A stretch of DNA of 20,312 nucleotides from JBEIUO01 sp964549785 (GCA_964549785.1 CAZJXA010000036.1:1-20312), one strand, 5' to 3'; positions 1-7,898 are shown, counted from the stretch's first letter. The notes: generated by a model not told the origin, from the letters alone. Numbers and translations: made by a program.

Positions 1-2
1 GT

Positions 3-1118
3 TGGGGCGGGGGCATGCGAGATTCCTTCGGGCCTTCGCTGACCGCGCAGCAATTGACCCGCGTCGCGGGCGCTCTCAACCTTTCGGACGATCAGAAGGC
101 CGCAGCGGAAGCCCTTTTGGAGGGGTACCAGCAGCAGGTTCGTGATGCGGGCGAGAAAATGCGGGAAAAGGCCGACGCCGCCCGGGCCGAGTTCCGTGAA
201 AGTCGCGACCCTGCGGTGTTCGAGAGCATGGCGAGCGCCGGGGAAGAACTCATGGCCGGCCGCAAGAAACTTGATGCCGGCCTGATGGCCGACCTGCAGT
301 CGGTACTTACGCCCGAGCAGACGGAGCAGTGGCCCGCGGTGGAACGGACGATCAAGCGTGAGCAGAGCCTCCGCAGGGGATTTGTTTCCGGCGAGCGAGT
401 GGACGTGGTTCGGCTGGTTGAAGACGGCCAGTTGCCCGAGGAGACCGTCACGGCGTTGCGTCCGACGCTTGAGGACTACGCCGACGAGTTGGCCCGCGAG
501 CTGGTGAAGCGCGACGCGATGTATGAGGAGTCGATGGCGAAGATGATGCAGATGCGTCAGGGCGGTGACTTTGAGAGCATGCAGGAACTTATCGAGAAGG
601 GCCGGGATACCGCCGTAAAGGTCAGGGACATCAACCGGAAGTACGCTCGCCAGGTGATGGACCAACTCCCCGATGACGCCAAGCCCGCGTTCGATACCCG
701 CTTCCGCGAGGCCAGTTTCCCCGAAGTATTCCGCCGCACCCAGGCCGGCCGATCCATCGACGCCGCAGCTGCTTTTGAGGATCTCGACGCAACCCAGACG
801 GAAGGAATCGTCGCCCTGAAAGAGTCGTACGAGCGTCAGGTTTCCGGGCTGAACGACAAACTCACCAAGGCGGTCGAGGAGTCAGAGTTGACGTTCGATG
901 CGTCCCAAATGTTTGGTCGGAGCGATCGGGAAGACCCAGCGGGGGAACTCCGCCGCGAAAAGCGCGAGCTCGATCAATCCACGGTGGAGTCCCTTCAGAA
1001 ATTGCTGCGGGAAGATCAAATTGAGAAACTGCCGAAGCGGGAAGAGCGCGGCGGCGGACGCCAGCGTCGTAACCGTGACGGGGGGAACGACGGGGGCGGC
1101 GACGACCAGGGGACCTAA
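3..1118 (+). CDS. Three-repeat helical protein of unknown function (5' partial), upstream of the T2SS genes
   Basis: The frame is open to the left edge, so the true start and any signal peptide are probably outside the window; the first in-frame ATG is at 15. The protein is highly charged and almost entirely helical. Counting from ATG 15, three units of about 100-115 residues resemble each other (about 12-122, 127-243 and 246-345). Each has a helix with an E-x-Y or D-Y core (LEGYQQQV, LEDYADEL, KESYERQV), then a long helix ending in a Leu-Thr/Pro/Arg-Glu/Asp-Asp/Gln turn. The LTAQQL and LTPEQTEQW segments recall the LTxxQ motif of Spy/CpxP-like periplasmic proteins, but the match is weak. The tail is Arg/Gly/Asp-rich. 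It lies 45 bp before gspE on the same strand and may share its transcript. I do not recognise a family; a periplasmic or cell-envelope role is only a guess. Confidence 0.75.
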   Translation, partial: WGGGMRDSFGPSLTAQQLTRVAGALNLSDDQKAAAEALLEGYQQQVRDAGEKMREKADAARAEFRESRDPAVFESMASAGEELMAGRKKLDAGLMADLQSVLTPEQTEQWPAVERTIKREQSLRRGFVSGERVDVVRLVEDGQLPEETVTALRPTLEDYADELARELVKRDAMYEESMAKMMQMRQGGDFESMQELIEKGRDTAVKVRDINRKYARQVMDQLPDDAKPAFDTRFREASFPEVFRRTQAGRSIDAAAAFEDLDATQTEGIVALKESYERQVSGLNDKLTKAVEESELTFDASQMFGRSDREDPAGELRREKRELDQSTVESLQKLLREDQIEKLPKREERGGGRQRRNRDGGNDGGGDDQGT

Positions 1119-1163
1119 AGGCGGCGACCTCGGCACATGGGTGACTTCTGAAAAAGGGCGATA

Positions 1164-2816
1164 TTGAGCGGCCAACAGACGGCGTTTCCCGACGATCCGA
1201 CGACGCACGCCCACGGCGAAGCGGTTCTCCCGCGCATCACCGACCCGGCCGCGCCGCCCGCGTTTGCAACGCTTGACCGAGTACCGGAGATTCGGTCGGG
1301 CGCGGCGAGGCTGCTCCGCCCTGACAACGCCATCCGCCTGGGATGCGTCCCGTTCGAGATCGACGGCCGGCATCTCCGCGTGGCCATGCTCGACCCCGCC
1401 GATGATTCCGCCGCGGACGACGTCTCCATCCTCGCGCGGCACCCGGTCGTGCGGGTCGGAGTGACGCGGGAGGTCTTCGCGGAAGCGCTGCGGCTGGCGT
1501 ACGGGATTACGGCGTCGGAGATGGCCGCGAAACTGGGGGGCAGCGACCCCGCCGACGACCTGGTTTCCAACCTTGCGGCGATCGAGACCGACGACCTCCA
1601 TCGGATGGCCGAACAGCCGTCTCTCATCAATCTTGTGAACCTGATCATCGTGGAAGCCGTCCGCGGCCGGGCCTCGGACATCCACATCGAACCGTTCGAG
1701 AAACATCTGGCCGTCAAGTACCGCGTCGACGGGGTGCTGATCGAGCAGAGCCCGCCACCCAAGCCTCTGCAACCGGCGATCACCAGCCGCATCAAGATCA
1801 TGGCGGGGATGAATATCGCCGAGCGGTACGCCCCGCAGGACGGCCACATCACGATCCGGTTTGAAGGACGGAAGATCGACATCCGCGTCTCCACGGTCCC
1901 CACCCTTTATGGTGAGAGCGTGGTGATGCGGGTGCTGGACAAGGAATCCATCACGCTCGACCTGGTTTCCCTCGGCTTGGGGCGTGCCGATCGTGAGGGC
2001 GTCCAGAAACTGATCGATCTTCCGCACGGGATGTTCCTTGTCACCGGGCCGACCGGCTCGGGCAAGACGACCACGCTGTACGCGGCTCTGAGCAAGTTGT
2101 ACGATCCATCGCTGAAGATCATCACGATCGAGGACCCGGTCGAATATGAACTTTCCGGCGTCAATCAAATCCCCGTCAATCCCAAGCGCGGTCTGACGTT
2201 CGCGTCGGGGCTTCGATCCATTCTCCGCCAGGACCCGGATGTGGTGATGGTCGGTGAGATCCGCGACCTCGAAACGGCGGAGATTTCCGTGCGTGCGGCG
2301 CTCACCGGGCACCTCATCCTCTCAACGATCCACACGAACAACGCCCTCTCGTCGCCCGGCCGGATGCTGGATATGGGCATCGAGCCCTTTCTTCTCAGCA
2401 GTGTGCTCGAGGGTGTTCTCGCCCAGCGGCTGGGCCGCCGGATTTGCAACACCTGCCGCAAACAAGTCACGCTCACCGATATCGCGCTGCATCGTCTGGC
2501 ACCCGCTGAATTGCCGCTCTTCCCGAACAACGCCGCGTTCGCCGGGGCCGGCTGTGATGCCTGCCGCGGTAGCGGCATGAAGGGCCGACTCGGATTTTAC
2601 GAACTCGCGCTGACCACGACCGCCGTGCGCCAGGCCATCGCGGCCCGCGCCACCCCGCTGGATATGGCCCGAGCCATTGGCCCCCAATTCGTCACCATGC
2701 GGCGGGACGGGATCATCAAGGCCTCGCAGGGTCTGACCACCGTCGATGAAGTGCTCCGGGCCACGCAGGATGCCGACGAGCCGGAAGCGATGTTTGACGC
2801 CGGTGCGCGGCCATGA
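1164..2816 (+). CDS. gspE: Type II secretion system ATPase GspE
   Basis: Cytoplasmic hexameric ATPase that powers pseudopilus assembly through GspF and GspL. Residues about 37-115 form the N-terminal T2SSE_N/MshEN-like domain. The ATPase domain has Walker A GPTGSGKTTT (295-304), an Asp box near 320-330 (IITIEDPVEYE), Walker B DPDVVMVGEIRD (357-368) and the His box GHLILSTIHTNN (382-393). A four-cysteine zinc motif (C428, C431, C464, C467) is typical of GspE and PilB. At 550 residues the length is normal. The start is a TTG: an in-frame stop lies at 1149, and AAAGGG (1153-1158) sits 5 nt before the TTG. The stop overlaps the gspF start in an ATGA, implying coupled translation. The zinc motif and the operon argue against a PilT-type retraction ATPase. 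Confidence 0.97.
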   Translation: MSGQQTAFPDDPTTHAHGEAVLPRITDPAAPPAFATLDRVPEIRSGAARLLRPDNAIRLGCVPFEIDGRHLRVAMLDPADDSAADDVSILARHPVVRVGVTREVFAEALRLAYGITASEMAAKLGGSDPADDLVSNLAAIETDDLHRMAEQPSLINLVNLIIVEAVRGRASDIHIEPFEKHLAVKYRVDGVLIEQSPPPKPLQPAITSRIKIMAGMNIAERYAPQDGHITIRFEGRKIDIRVSTVPTLYGESVVMRVLDKESITLDLVSLGLGRADREGVQKLIDLPHGMFLVTGPTGSGKTTTLYAALSKLYDPSLKIITIEDPVEYELSGVNQIPVNPKRGLTFASGLRSILRQDPDVVMVGEIRDLETAEISVRAALTGHLILSTIHTNNALSSPGRMLDMGIEPFLLSSVLEGVLAQRLGRRICNTCRKQVTLTDIALHRLAPAELPLFPNNAAFAGAGCDACRGSGMKGRLGFYELALTTTAVRQAIAARATPLDMARAIGPQFVTMRRDGIIKASQGLTTVDEVLRATQDADEPEAMFDAGARP

Positions 2817-4078
2817 CTACTTGGTCGTGCACGCTCGCGGGCGAACCCGGAATCTCCACGATCGAGGCTCCCACCCGGGCCTCGGCCGCCCGGGCCCTCT
2901 TGGCCCGGGGCCAGACTCCCGTCTTGATCGAGCCGTTCGACCGCCCCACCACCGACCGCGATACTCGTGCTTCGGACGAACCGATTTCGCCTGGCACTGC
3001 GGGCCGGTCGGTTCGGGTGGGCTCGGGTGCGGCGATGTCGCGAAGCGAAACCGCGATGTTCATTCGTGAGCTTGCCACCGCGCTGATCGCGGGCCTGCCG
3101 CTCACGCAGGCGATGCGAACCTTGGGGATGCAGGGTCGTTCGGCGGCCCAACGACAGATGATCGACTGGCTCGTCGCGCAGGTCGAGCAGGGGCGCAACC
3201 TGTCGGATGCCGTTTCCAGTTGGGGAAGGCCGTTCAACGAACTGATCATCAACCTGATACGGGCCGGCGAGGTTTCCGGGAAACTGGGCGAGGTTCTGTT
3301 GCAGGCATCCGACCTGCTCGACCGCGATCTCAAACTCCGCCGCGCGATCACGGGGGCCACGCTCTACCCGCTGATCTTGCTGGTCCTCATCGTGGGGGCG
3401 GTAGTCGCCGTCGTCACGATCGTGATCCCCCGGCTGCTTGAGCCGCTCAAGGGGCAGATCTCGGTATCCGATCTTCCCTGGCCGACCCGAGTGCTCAGCG
3501 GTTCCGCGGAAATTTTCTCGGGGTTCTGGTGGATCATCCTCCCCGGTATCGCCCTCGCCGTGGCGTCGCTGGTCCGCATCTATCGATCGCCGGTCGGGCG
3601 ATTCTGGATCGACTCGCGACTCCTCCGCGTCCCGGCATTGGGCCGGTTGCTCCGCGACGTCGCAGTCGCCCGTTTCACGCGGACGCTCGCCACTCTGACG
3701 GCCGCGGGTATTCCGATCCTCGCCTCGTTGAAGGTGACCAAACGAACCCTGGGGAATGCGGCGATGGAACGTGTCATCGACCATGTGTGCGAGCAGGTCA
3801 CCGCGGGTAGGACGCTGGCGGAGCCGATGGAAAAAAGCGGGCTTTTCCCGCCGATGCTCATCCAGATCATCAACTTGGGCGAACGCTCGGGCAGGCTGGA
3901 CGAAATGATGCATCAGGCCGCCCGCGCCTTTGAAGACCGCACCGAGGTAAGCCTCAAACTCTTCACCACTGCTTTTCCCCCCATCCTCATCGTCTTCATG
4001 GCGGGGATCGTCGGCTTCATCGTGGCGGCGGTTATCCTCGCCCTGCTCCAGTTCCAGGAGAGCGTCTCAACCATGTAA
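2813..4078 (+). CDS. gspF: Type II secretion system inner-membrane platform protein GspF
   Basis: Polytopic inner-membrane protein that couples the GspE ATPase to pseudopilus assembly. Two T2SSF domains are visible (about 82-205 and 285-410). Each carries the conserved signature G-E-x-S-G-x-L: GEVSGKL at 152-158 and GERSGRL at 356-362. Three hydrophobic segments fit the family topology: about 184-206, 238-256 and 388-412. Residues 1-75 are a less conserved N-terminal extension with a Thr/Asp/Arg-rich linker. At 421 residues the length is normal. The ATG start overlaps the gspE stop by 4 bases. Downstream is a 57-bp gap, the first sizeable gap in the operon after gspE. Confidence 0.96.
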   Translation: MTTWSCTLAGEPGISTIEAPTRASAARALLARGQTPVLIEPFDRPTTDRDTRASDEPISPGTAGRSVRVGSGAAMSRSETAMFIRELATALIAGLPLTQAMRTLGMQGRSAAQRQMIDWLVAQVEQGRNLSDAVSSWGRPFNELIINLIRAGEVSGKLGEVLLQASDLLDRDLKLRRAITGATLYPLILLVLIVGAVVAVVTIVIPRLLEPLKGQISVSDLPWPTRVLSGSAEIFSGFWWIILPGIALAVASLVRIYRSPVGRFWIDSRLLRVPALGRLLRDVAVARFTRTLATLTAAGIPILASLKVTKRTLGNAAMERVIDHVCEQVTAGRTLAEPMEKSGLFPPMLIQIINLGERSGRLDEMMHQAARAFEDRTEVSLKLFTTAFPPILIVFMAGIVGFIVAAVILALLQFQESVSTM

Positions 4079-4096
4079 TGTTTCTGCGTCCCACAC

Positions 4097-4117
4097 CGGC
4101 GTCCTCCGCCGCTTTTT
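4097..4117 (+). terminator. Short GC hairpin plus T5 between gspF and gspG
   Basis: A perfect 5-bp stem, CGGCG (4097-4101) and CGCCG (4107-4111), encloses a 5-nt loop and is followed one base later by five T residues (4113-4117). This has the form of a small intrinsic terminator or an RNA-processing hairpin. It lies 19 nt after the gspF stop and 18 nt before the gspG start. The stem is short, so read-through is expected. It could lower or separate gspEF and gspG transcripts, but it could also be chance in GC-rich DNA. Confidence 0.35.
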
Positions 4118-4135
4118 CAGGATCGGTCCATCACC

Positions 4136-4570
4136 ATGCACAAACGGAACATCCGCAGAGCCTTCACGGTCGTCGAGATTCTCGTTGTGGTCGTCATCAT
4201 CGCGGTCCTCGCTTCGATCGTCGCACCCCGCCTTTTCTCGCGCGTCGGCCAGTCCAAGCAGGCCGTGGCTAAGGCTAACGCCGAGTCGCTCGCGACCAAC
4301 GTCCGCCTTTTTATGAGCGACGGGGGTCCGCTCGACTCCGGGGGCGACCTCCGCATCCTGATGGAACGCCCGAGCGCCCTGACCGAGGATCAGTGGAAAG
4401 GCCCGTATCTCAACAACTCCGATGAACTCAAAGATCCGTGGGGCAATGAGTTCGTTTTGATTGTTCCGGGTCAGTTCAACACCGATTTCGATATTGTCTC
4501 GTACGGCGCCGACGGCCAGCTCGGGGGCGACGGCGAGAACAAAGACATCATCAACGGCAAGAAAGACTAA
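4136..4570 (+). CDS. gspG: Major pseudopilin GspG
   Basis: Main subunit of the periplasmic pseudopilus. A short positive leader (MHKRNIRRA) precedes the processing site A9/F10, followed by FTVVEILVVVVIIAVLAS. Glu14 is at position +5, as assembly requires. The residue before cleavage is Ala rather than the usual Gly. The C-terminal half carries the family pattern: W-K-G-P-Y-L (87-92), DPWGNEF (100-106) and the calcium-site loop SYGADGQLGGDGENKDI (122-138). At 144 residues the length is typical. It is flanked by a 57-bp gap upstream and a 65-bp gap downstream, unlike the overlapping genes further on, which may allow separate and higher expression. CAGGAT at 4118-4123 is only a weak ribosome-binding site. 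Confidence 0.96.
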   Translation: MHKRNIRRAFTVVEILVVVVIIAVLASIVAPRLFSRVGQSKQAVAKANAESLATNVRLFMSDGGPLDSGGDLRILMERPSALTEDQWKGPYLNNSDELKDPWGNEFVLIVPGQFNTDFDIVSYGADGQLGGDGENKDIINGKKD

Positions 4571-4635
4571 ACGTCGGCGAGCCGGCGCGAGAATCCATCG
4601 ACGGTGGCACGGAATCATTCAGAATCAAAGCCGGT

Positions 4636-5274
4636 ATGAAATCAGGAACCATCTTGCGCTGTTGCCCGCCGCGGTCCGCTTTGCGTCTCGTTTGTTGTGA
4701 TCGGCAGTTTGGCCGCTCGGGTCGTGGCTTTTCACTCATTGAACTTGTCGTCGTTCTAGTGATCTTGGCGGTCGTGCTCGGGGTCGCCGCCCCCCGTCTC
4801 GCGACGATTTCCGGCGGCAAGACCCGCGCTGCGGCCCAGCAGACGGCCGTTCTGCTCTCGGCGGTCGCTCGGCGTGAACAACTTTCCAGCCAGCCCATCG
4901 CGATTGATTTTGACGGTGTCACCGGCCGCCTCGCGGCCCACTCGAAACGGTCGACGGCGGCCGGCTCCATGTCCGACTGGGCTCCCGATCCGCTCATTGC
5001 CCCGGTCGATCTTTCGGAGTGCCCTCCGACCGCAGTGAATATCGGCGACGATGCGGTCGATCCCTCCCGTTTCCGAATCGACCTTCGCCTCAATTTCCCC
5101 CGTCCCACGATTCGCATCGCGGTCCAAGGGAGCGATGCCGCATCGCCCCTCACCGTCGTTCTTCCCGCGGGCCGGCTGACCGCAGGGGTCGCCGGCCCGA
5201 ATGATGATTTGAACGCGCACACGGACGTCGCCATCGATCTCGACGCAGCGGGCAAGGGAGACGACGCGTGGTGA
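4636..5274 (+). CDS. gspH: Minor pseudopilin GspH
   Basis: Type IV pilin-like protein, assigned to GspH by its place after gspG and its F-S-L-I-E start. The prepilin site is G31/F32 with Glu36 at +5, followed by a Val/Leu-rich transmembrane helix to about residue 52. The body is about 160 residues, poorly conserved, with a predicted beta-rich second half. The leader is unusually long (31 residues) and contains two Cys-Cys pairs; in-frame TTG codons inside it are alternative starts, and no strong ribosome-binding site marks the ATG at 4636. The stop lies next to two GTG codons that are in frame with gspI. GspH subunits join the I-J-K tip to the GspG fibre. A general 'prepilin-type N-terminal domain protein' call would be the safe fallback. 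Confidence 0.87.
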   Translation: MKSGTILRCCPPRSALRLVCCDRQFGRSGRGFSLIELVVVLVILAVVLGVAAPRLATISGGKTRAAAQQTAVLLSAVARREQLSSQPIAIDFDGVTGRLAAHSKRSTAAGSMSDWAPDPLIAPVDLSECPPTAVNIGDDAVDPSRFRIDLRLNFPRPTIRIAVQGSDAASPLTVVLPAGRLTAGVAGPNDDLNAHTDVAIDLDAAGKGDDAW

Positions 5275-5314
5275 GCACAAATGCCAGATGGCCAATCGCG
5301 AGCCCCAGTTGGCG

Positions 5315-5322
5315 AAGGAAGG
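5315..5322 (+). promoter_or_regulatory. Ribosome-binding site that decides the gspI start
   Basis: AAGGAAGG lies 5 nt before ATG 5328. It is the strongest Shine-Dalgarno match near this junction and favours ATG 5328 over the GTG codons at 5268 and 5271. Confidence 0.6.
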
Positions 5323-5327
5323 CCAGA

Positions 5328-5765
5328 ATGAAGGGCGGTCGCCCGGTCCGTCGCGGTTTCCTCCTGGCCGACGTTCTTTTGGCCTCGGTGATGCTCGCGG
5401 TCGCGCTGAGCATCTTCATCTCCATGTCGGGGAGCGCGCTTTCTGTGCAGCACATGGGCGAACAGATCGGTACGGCGGCCCGACTCGCGGATGAGCAACT
5501 GAACCTCGTGCTGATGCGCGGGCCCGACACGTACGCCTCGCGGTTCCCCATCGAAGGTCCGTGTGAAGCCCCGTTCACCGACTACCGATATCGCCTCGAC
5601 TTTGCCGACGGGGAATCCGGAATCCCGTACACGGTGGCCGTGCGTATCGACTGGTCATCGGCCCGAGGCCCCCAATCGATCCTCATCGAGACCCGGATCG
5701 CGCCGCGTTTGGGCGATGATCCGGACCGCGATCGCCAACCCGAGGAATCCGTCTTACGCGAGTGA
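5328..5765 (+). CDS. gspI: Minor pseudopilin GspI
   Basis: Small prepilin-like protein of the pseudopilus tip. From ATG 5328 the leader is MKGGRPVRRG, cleaved at G10/F11, followed by FLLADVLLASVMLAVALSIF. Position +5 is Asp15 instead of the near-invariant Glu. Position in the operon (between gspH and gspJ) and size (145 residues) fit GspI. The soluble part contains DEQLNLVL and an RYRLDF...YTVAVRIDW segment, consistent with the small beta-sheet domain of GspI. The frame is open upstream to GTG 5268 or 5271, which would overlap the gspH stop and add up to 20 residues. ATG 5328 is preferred because of its good ribosome-binding site and short leader. The C-terminus is Asp/Arg/Glu-rich. It lies 10 bp before gspJ. 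Confidence 0.82.
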   Translation: MKGGRPVRRGFLLADVLLASVMLAVALSIFISMSGSALSVQHMGEQIGTAARLADEQLNLVLMRGPDTYASRFPIEGPCEAPFTDYRYRLDFADGESGIPYTVAVRIDWSSARGPQSILIETRIAPRLGDDPDRDRQPEESVLRE

Positions 5766-5775
5766 CAATACCCGA

Positions 5776-6480
5776 ATGATTCCGCCATCCGGGCTGCGCC
5801 CGGCCTTCACGCTTATTGAACTCCTGGTCGGCTCCATCATCGGAGCGCTCGTGGCCGGCGGTGCCGCCGCGGCCGTCTCGCAACTTCTGAAAGTCCGCAA
5901 CGTCGCGACCGCCCGGGGACAGGCCACCAGTCGCGCCGCCGTAGCCATCGAACGCATGACCGCCGACGTCACCTCGGCCATCCGCGATTCGGATCTCTAC
6001 TTTGCCCGCCTCTCGATCACGGACGGGGGCGACGGCGTGGCGGCCCGCGACACGCTCCTCCTCCTCACCAGTTCCACCAAGCCGTTGCGAGGCATCGACG
6101 GAATTCCGGAGGGCAACGAGTTTGAAGTGCAGTACCGAGTGGCCCCGCTGGCGGGCGAGGGACAGGCGCTGTGGCGTCGCGCGGACACAGCGTTTGACGA
6201 ATCGCAGGACGGAGGCGGCATTGCCTCGGCAATCGTCGAGGGGGTCCGGGCGCTCTCGATCACCGCCACGGATGGAGCCGCCTGGTTTCCCGAGTGGGAT
6301 TCCGACCTCGACGGCCTCCCCCATGGCGTCCGCATCGAGGTGACCACCGAAGACGACACCGGCAAGTTCACCTCCACCCGCCGGTCGTTTGTCTCTCTGG
6401 ACCGGGTTCCACTGCCCCCCGTTGATGTTGCCGAGGAGAGTGAGAGCACCTCGGATTCATCACCTGAGGGTTCCCGCTGA
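5776..6480 (+). CDS. gspJ: Minor pseudopilin GspJ
   Basis: Pseudopilin of the tip complex. The leader MIPPSGLRPA is cleaved at A10/F11, followed by FTLIELLVGSIIGALVAGGA; Glu15 is at +5. The -1 residue is again Ala. The body (about 200 residues) is larger than GspG or GspI. It contains RAAVAIERMTADVTSAI, LLLLTSS, a VQYRV strand and a GVRIEVTTED...FTSTRRSF strand typical of GspJ-like proteins. The tail is Glu/Ser-rich. The frame is open well upstream inside gspI, but ATG 5776 gives a normal leader and a 10-bp gap. The stop overlaps the gspK start (TGATG). Confidence 0.87.
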   Translation: MIPPSGLRPAFTLIELLVGSIIGALVAGGAAAAVSQLLKVRNVATARGQATSRAAVAIERMTADVTSAIRDSDLYFARLSITDGGDGVAARDTLLLLTSSTKPLRGIDGIPEGNEFEVQYRVAPLAGEGQALWRRADTAFDESQDGGGIASAIVEGVRALSITATDGAAWFPEWDSDLDGLPHGVRIEVTTEDDTGKFTSTRRSFVSLDRVPLPPVDVAEESESTSDSSPEGSR

Positions 6481-7898
6481 TGGCGTCCTCCTCCGATTTG
6501 CAAAGTGAATCCCGCACGTTTCCATCGGGACGAAGATGGCGGACAGGACCGGGAGGGTTCGGCCACGCGGCCGTCGGACGCCGCTCTCGCCCTGCCTTCG
6601 CCATGCTCCTCGTCATCGCGGCCGTGATCATCGCGGCCTTCGCGGTGGTCGCCATCCAATCGACCTCCTTCGGCCAAGCCGCTGCGGGGCGGGAGACGCT
6701 GGCGACGACGCGGGCCGCCTGGGCCGCCCGGGCGGGCATCGAGACCGCCATCGCCCGGATCGAGTACGAAACCGAGAACCCCGAGACCGCCGATGCGTTC
6801 CGGCTGCTTGACGACCTCACCGCTGCGGCCAACGGCGATCTGGCTTCGGCTTCTTTCCGCGTGCGAACGTCGGTCGGCAAGTCCACGGTTGACGGACCCG
6901 CCGATGCCCACGCGAAACTGAATATCAACGCCGTGACTCGCGATCAGTTCCTCGCGCTTGAGCCCTTCATGTCCGAGGACGTCGCCGATTCGATCCTCGA
7001 CTGGATCGATGCGGACGACACCGCGCGCGAACTCGGTGCCGAACTGGGGTACTACCAGTCGATGCCCTACCCCTATTTGCCGCGCAACGCCGCTATGCGC
7101 TCGATCGCCGAACTCGAACTGGTGGCGGGTGTTGATGTGCGAGACGTTCGCGGCGAGGACTGGAACCTGAACGGCGTGCTGGACGACAACGAAGACGACG
7201 GCGACGCATCGTGGCCGCCCGACGATGCCGATGGCGTTCTGGATGCCGCGTGGTCGGGCGTCCTGACCGCCGTGAGTGTGGAAGGCGGGAACGCACCGTC
7301 CGGCGAGGCCCGTCTCGATCTTTCTCTGACCACCGCCACTGAACTCGGGGGCCGCATCGAGGCTTCGCCCGAGCAGGCGCAGGTCATCATCGACCACATC
7401 GCCGCGAACCAATCCGCTTCACTCTCGGACTTTCTCACCGCCAGTCTGTCGCAATTGGCGAACCGGCTGAACACGCAGCCCGGACAGCGGCGGCGTATCC
7501 AGGCACTCTCGGACGAGCAACTCGGCCTTCTTTTGGACGAAACCACTCCGGCGGCGGCGGTCGTCGGGCCGGCTCTGCCGGGTAAACTGAACATCAACAC
7601 CTGCGACGCGACCACCATCGAACTTCTACCCGACATCGATTCGACGCTGGCGGATGCGATCGTCGTCGAACGCTCTGGCCGGGTTGAAGGTTTCACCAGC
7701 ATTATCCAGTTGCTCGATGTCCCGGGCATGAGCCGGCCGCAACTCGCGGCGTTGTACGAGATATTCTGTGTCCGCTCGAACGTCTTTGTCGTCAGCTGCA
7801 AGGGCCGTGACGCCCAGACCGGCATGGAGGTTGAAATGTCCGCCGTTATCGATCGTTCAGCCGTACCCGTGGTGATCAAGGATTTGTCCATCCGATGA
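6480..7898 (+). CDS. gspK: Minor pseudopilin GspK with inserted EF-hand-like loop and HhH domain
   Basis: Large pseudopilin that caps the tip and, in known systems, starts assembly with GspI and GspJ. The processing site is A39/F40, followed by FAMLLVIAAVIIAAFAVVAI, with no Glu at +5, as usual for GspK. Residues about 146-216 hold the GspK core: KLNIN, ILDWIDADD (172-180), GYYQSMPYPYLPRNA and SIAELELVAGV. An Asp/Asn-rich segment follows at about 226-260, with an EF-hand-type loop D227-x-N229-x-N231-G-x-L-x-x-x-E238 and a DDADGVLD motif. The C-terminal third (about 366-432) is a helix-hairpin-helix-like domain (GKLNINTCDATTIELLP ... LLDVPGMS), again opening with LNIN. The 38-residue leader is long. 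At 472 residues it is longer than the roughly 330 of model GspK. It overlaps gspL by ATGA. Confidence 0.92.
   Translation: MASSSDLQSESRTFPSGRRWRTGPGGFGHAAVGRRSRPAFAMLLVIAAVIIAAFAVVAIQSTSFGQAAAGRETLATTRAAWAARAGIETAIARIEYETENPETADAFRLLDDLTAAANGDLASASFRVRTSVGKSTVDGPADAHAKLNINAVTRDQFLALEPFMSEDVADSILDWIDADDTARELGAELGYYQSMPYPYLPRNAAMRSIAELELVAGVDVRDVRGEDWNLNGVLDDNEDDGDASWPPDDADGVLDAAWSGVLTAVSVEGGNAPSGEARLDLSLTTATELGGRIEASPEQAQVIIDHIAANQSASLSDFLTASLSQLANRLNTQPGQRRRIQALSDEQLGLLLDETTPAAAVVGPALPGKLNINTCDATTIELLPDIDSTLADAIVVERSGRVEGFTSIIQLLDVPGMSRPQLAALYEIFCVRSNVFVVSCKGRDAQTGMEVEMSAVIDRSAVPVVIKDLSIR

Noticed and set aside
882..2312. Long antisense open frame (476 codons) opposite gspE
   Set aside because: It lies opposite the well-supported gspE and the end of the upstream gene. 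Its composition is Arg/Asp/Gly-rich with no domain or plausible start, as expected for a shadow frame in GC-rich coding DNA.
2597..3913. Long antisense open frame opposite gspF
   Set aside because: Arg/Asp/His-rich translation without motifs, fully covered by gspE and gspF coding on the other strand.
5997..7412. Long antisense open frame opposite gspJ and gspK
   Set aside because: Low-complexity Gly/Arg/Asp translation, no family match, overlaps two recognised pseudopilins.
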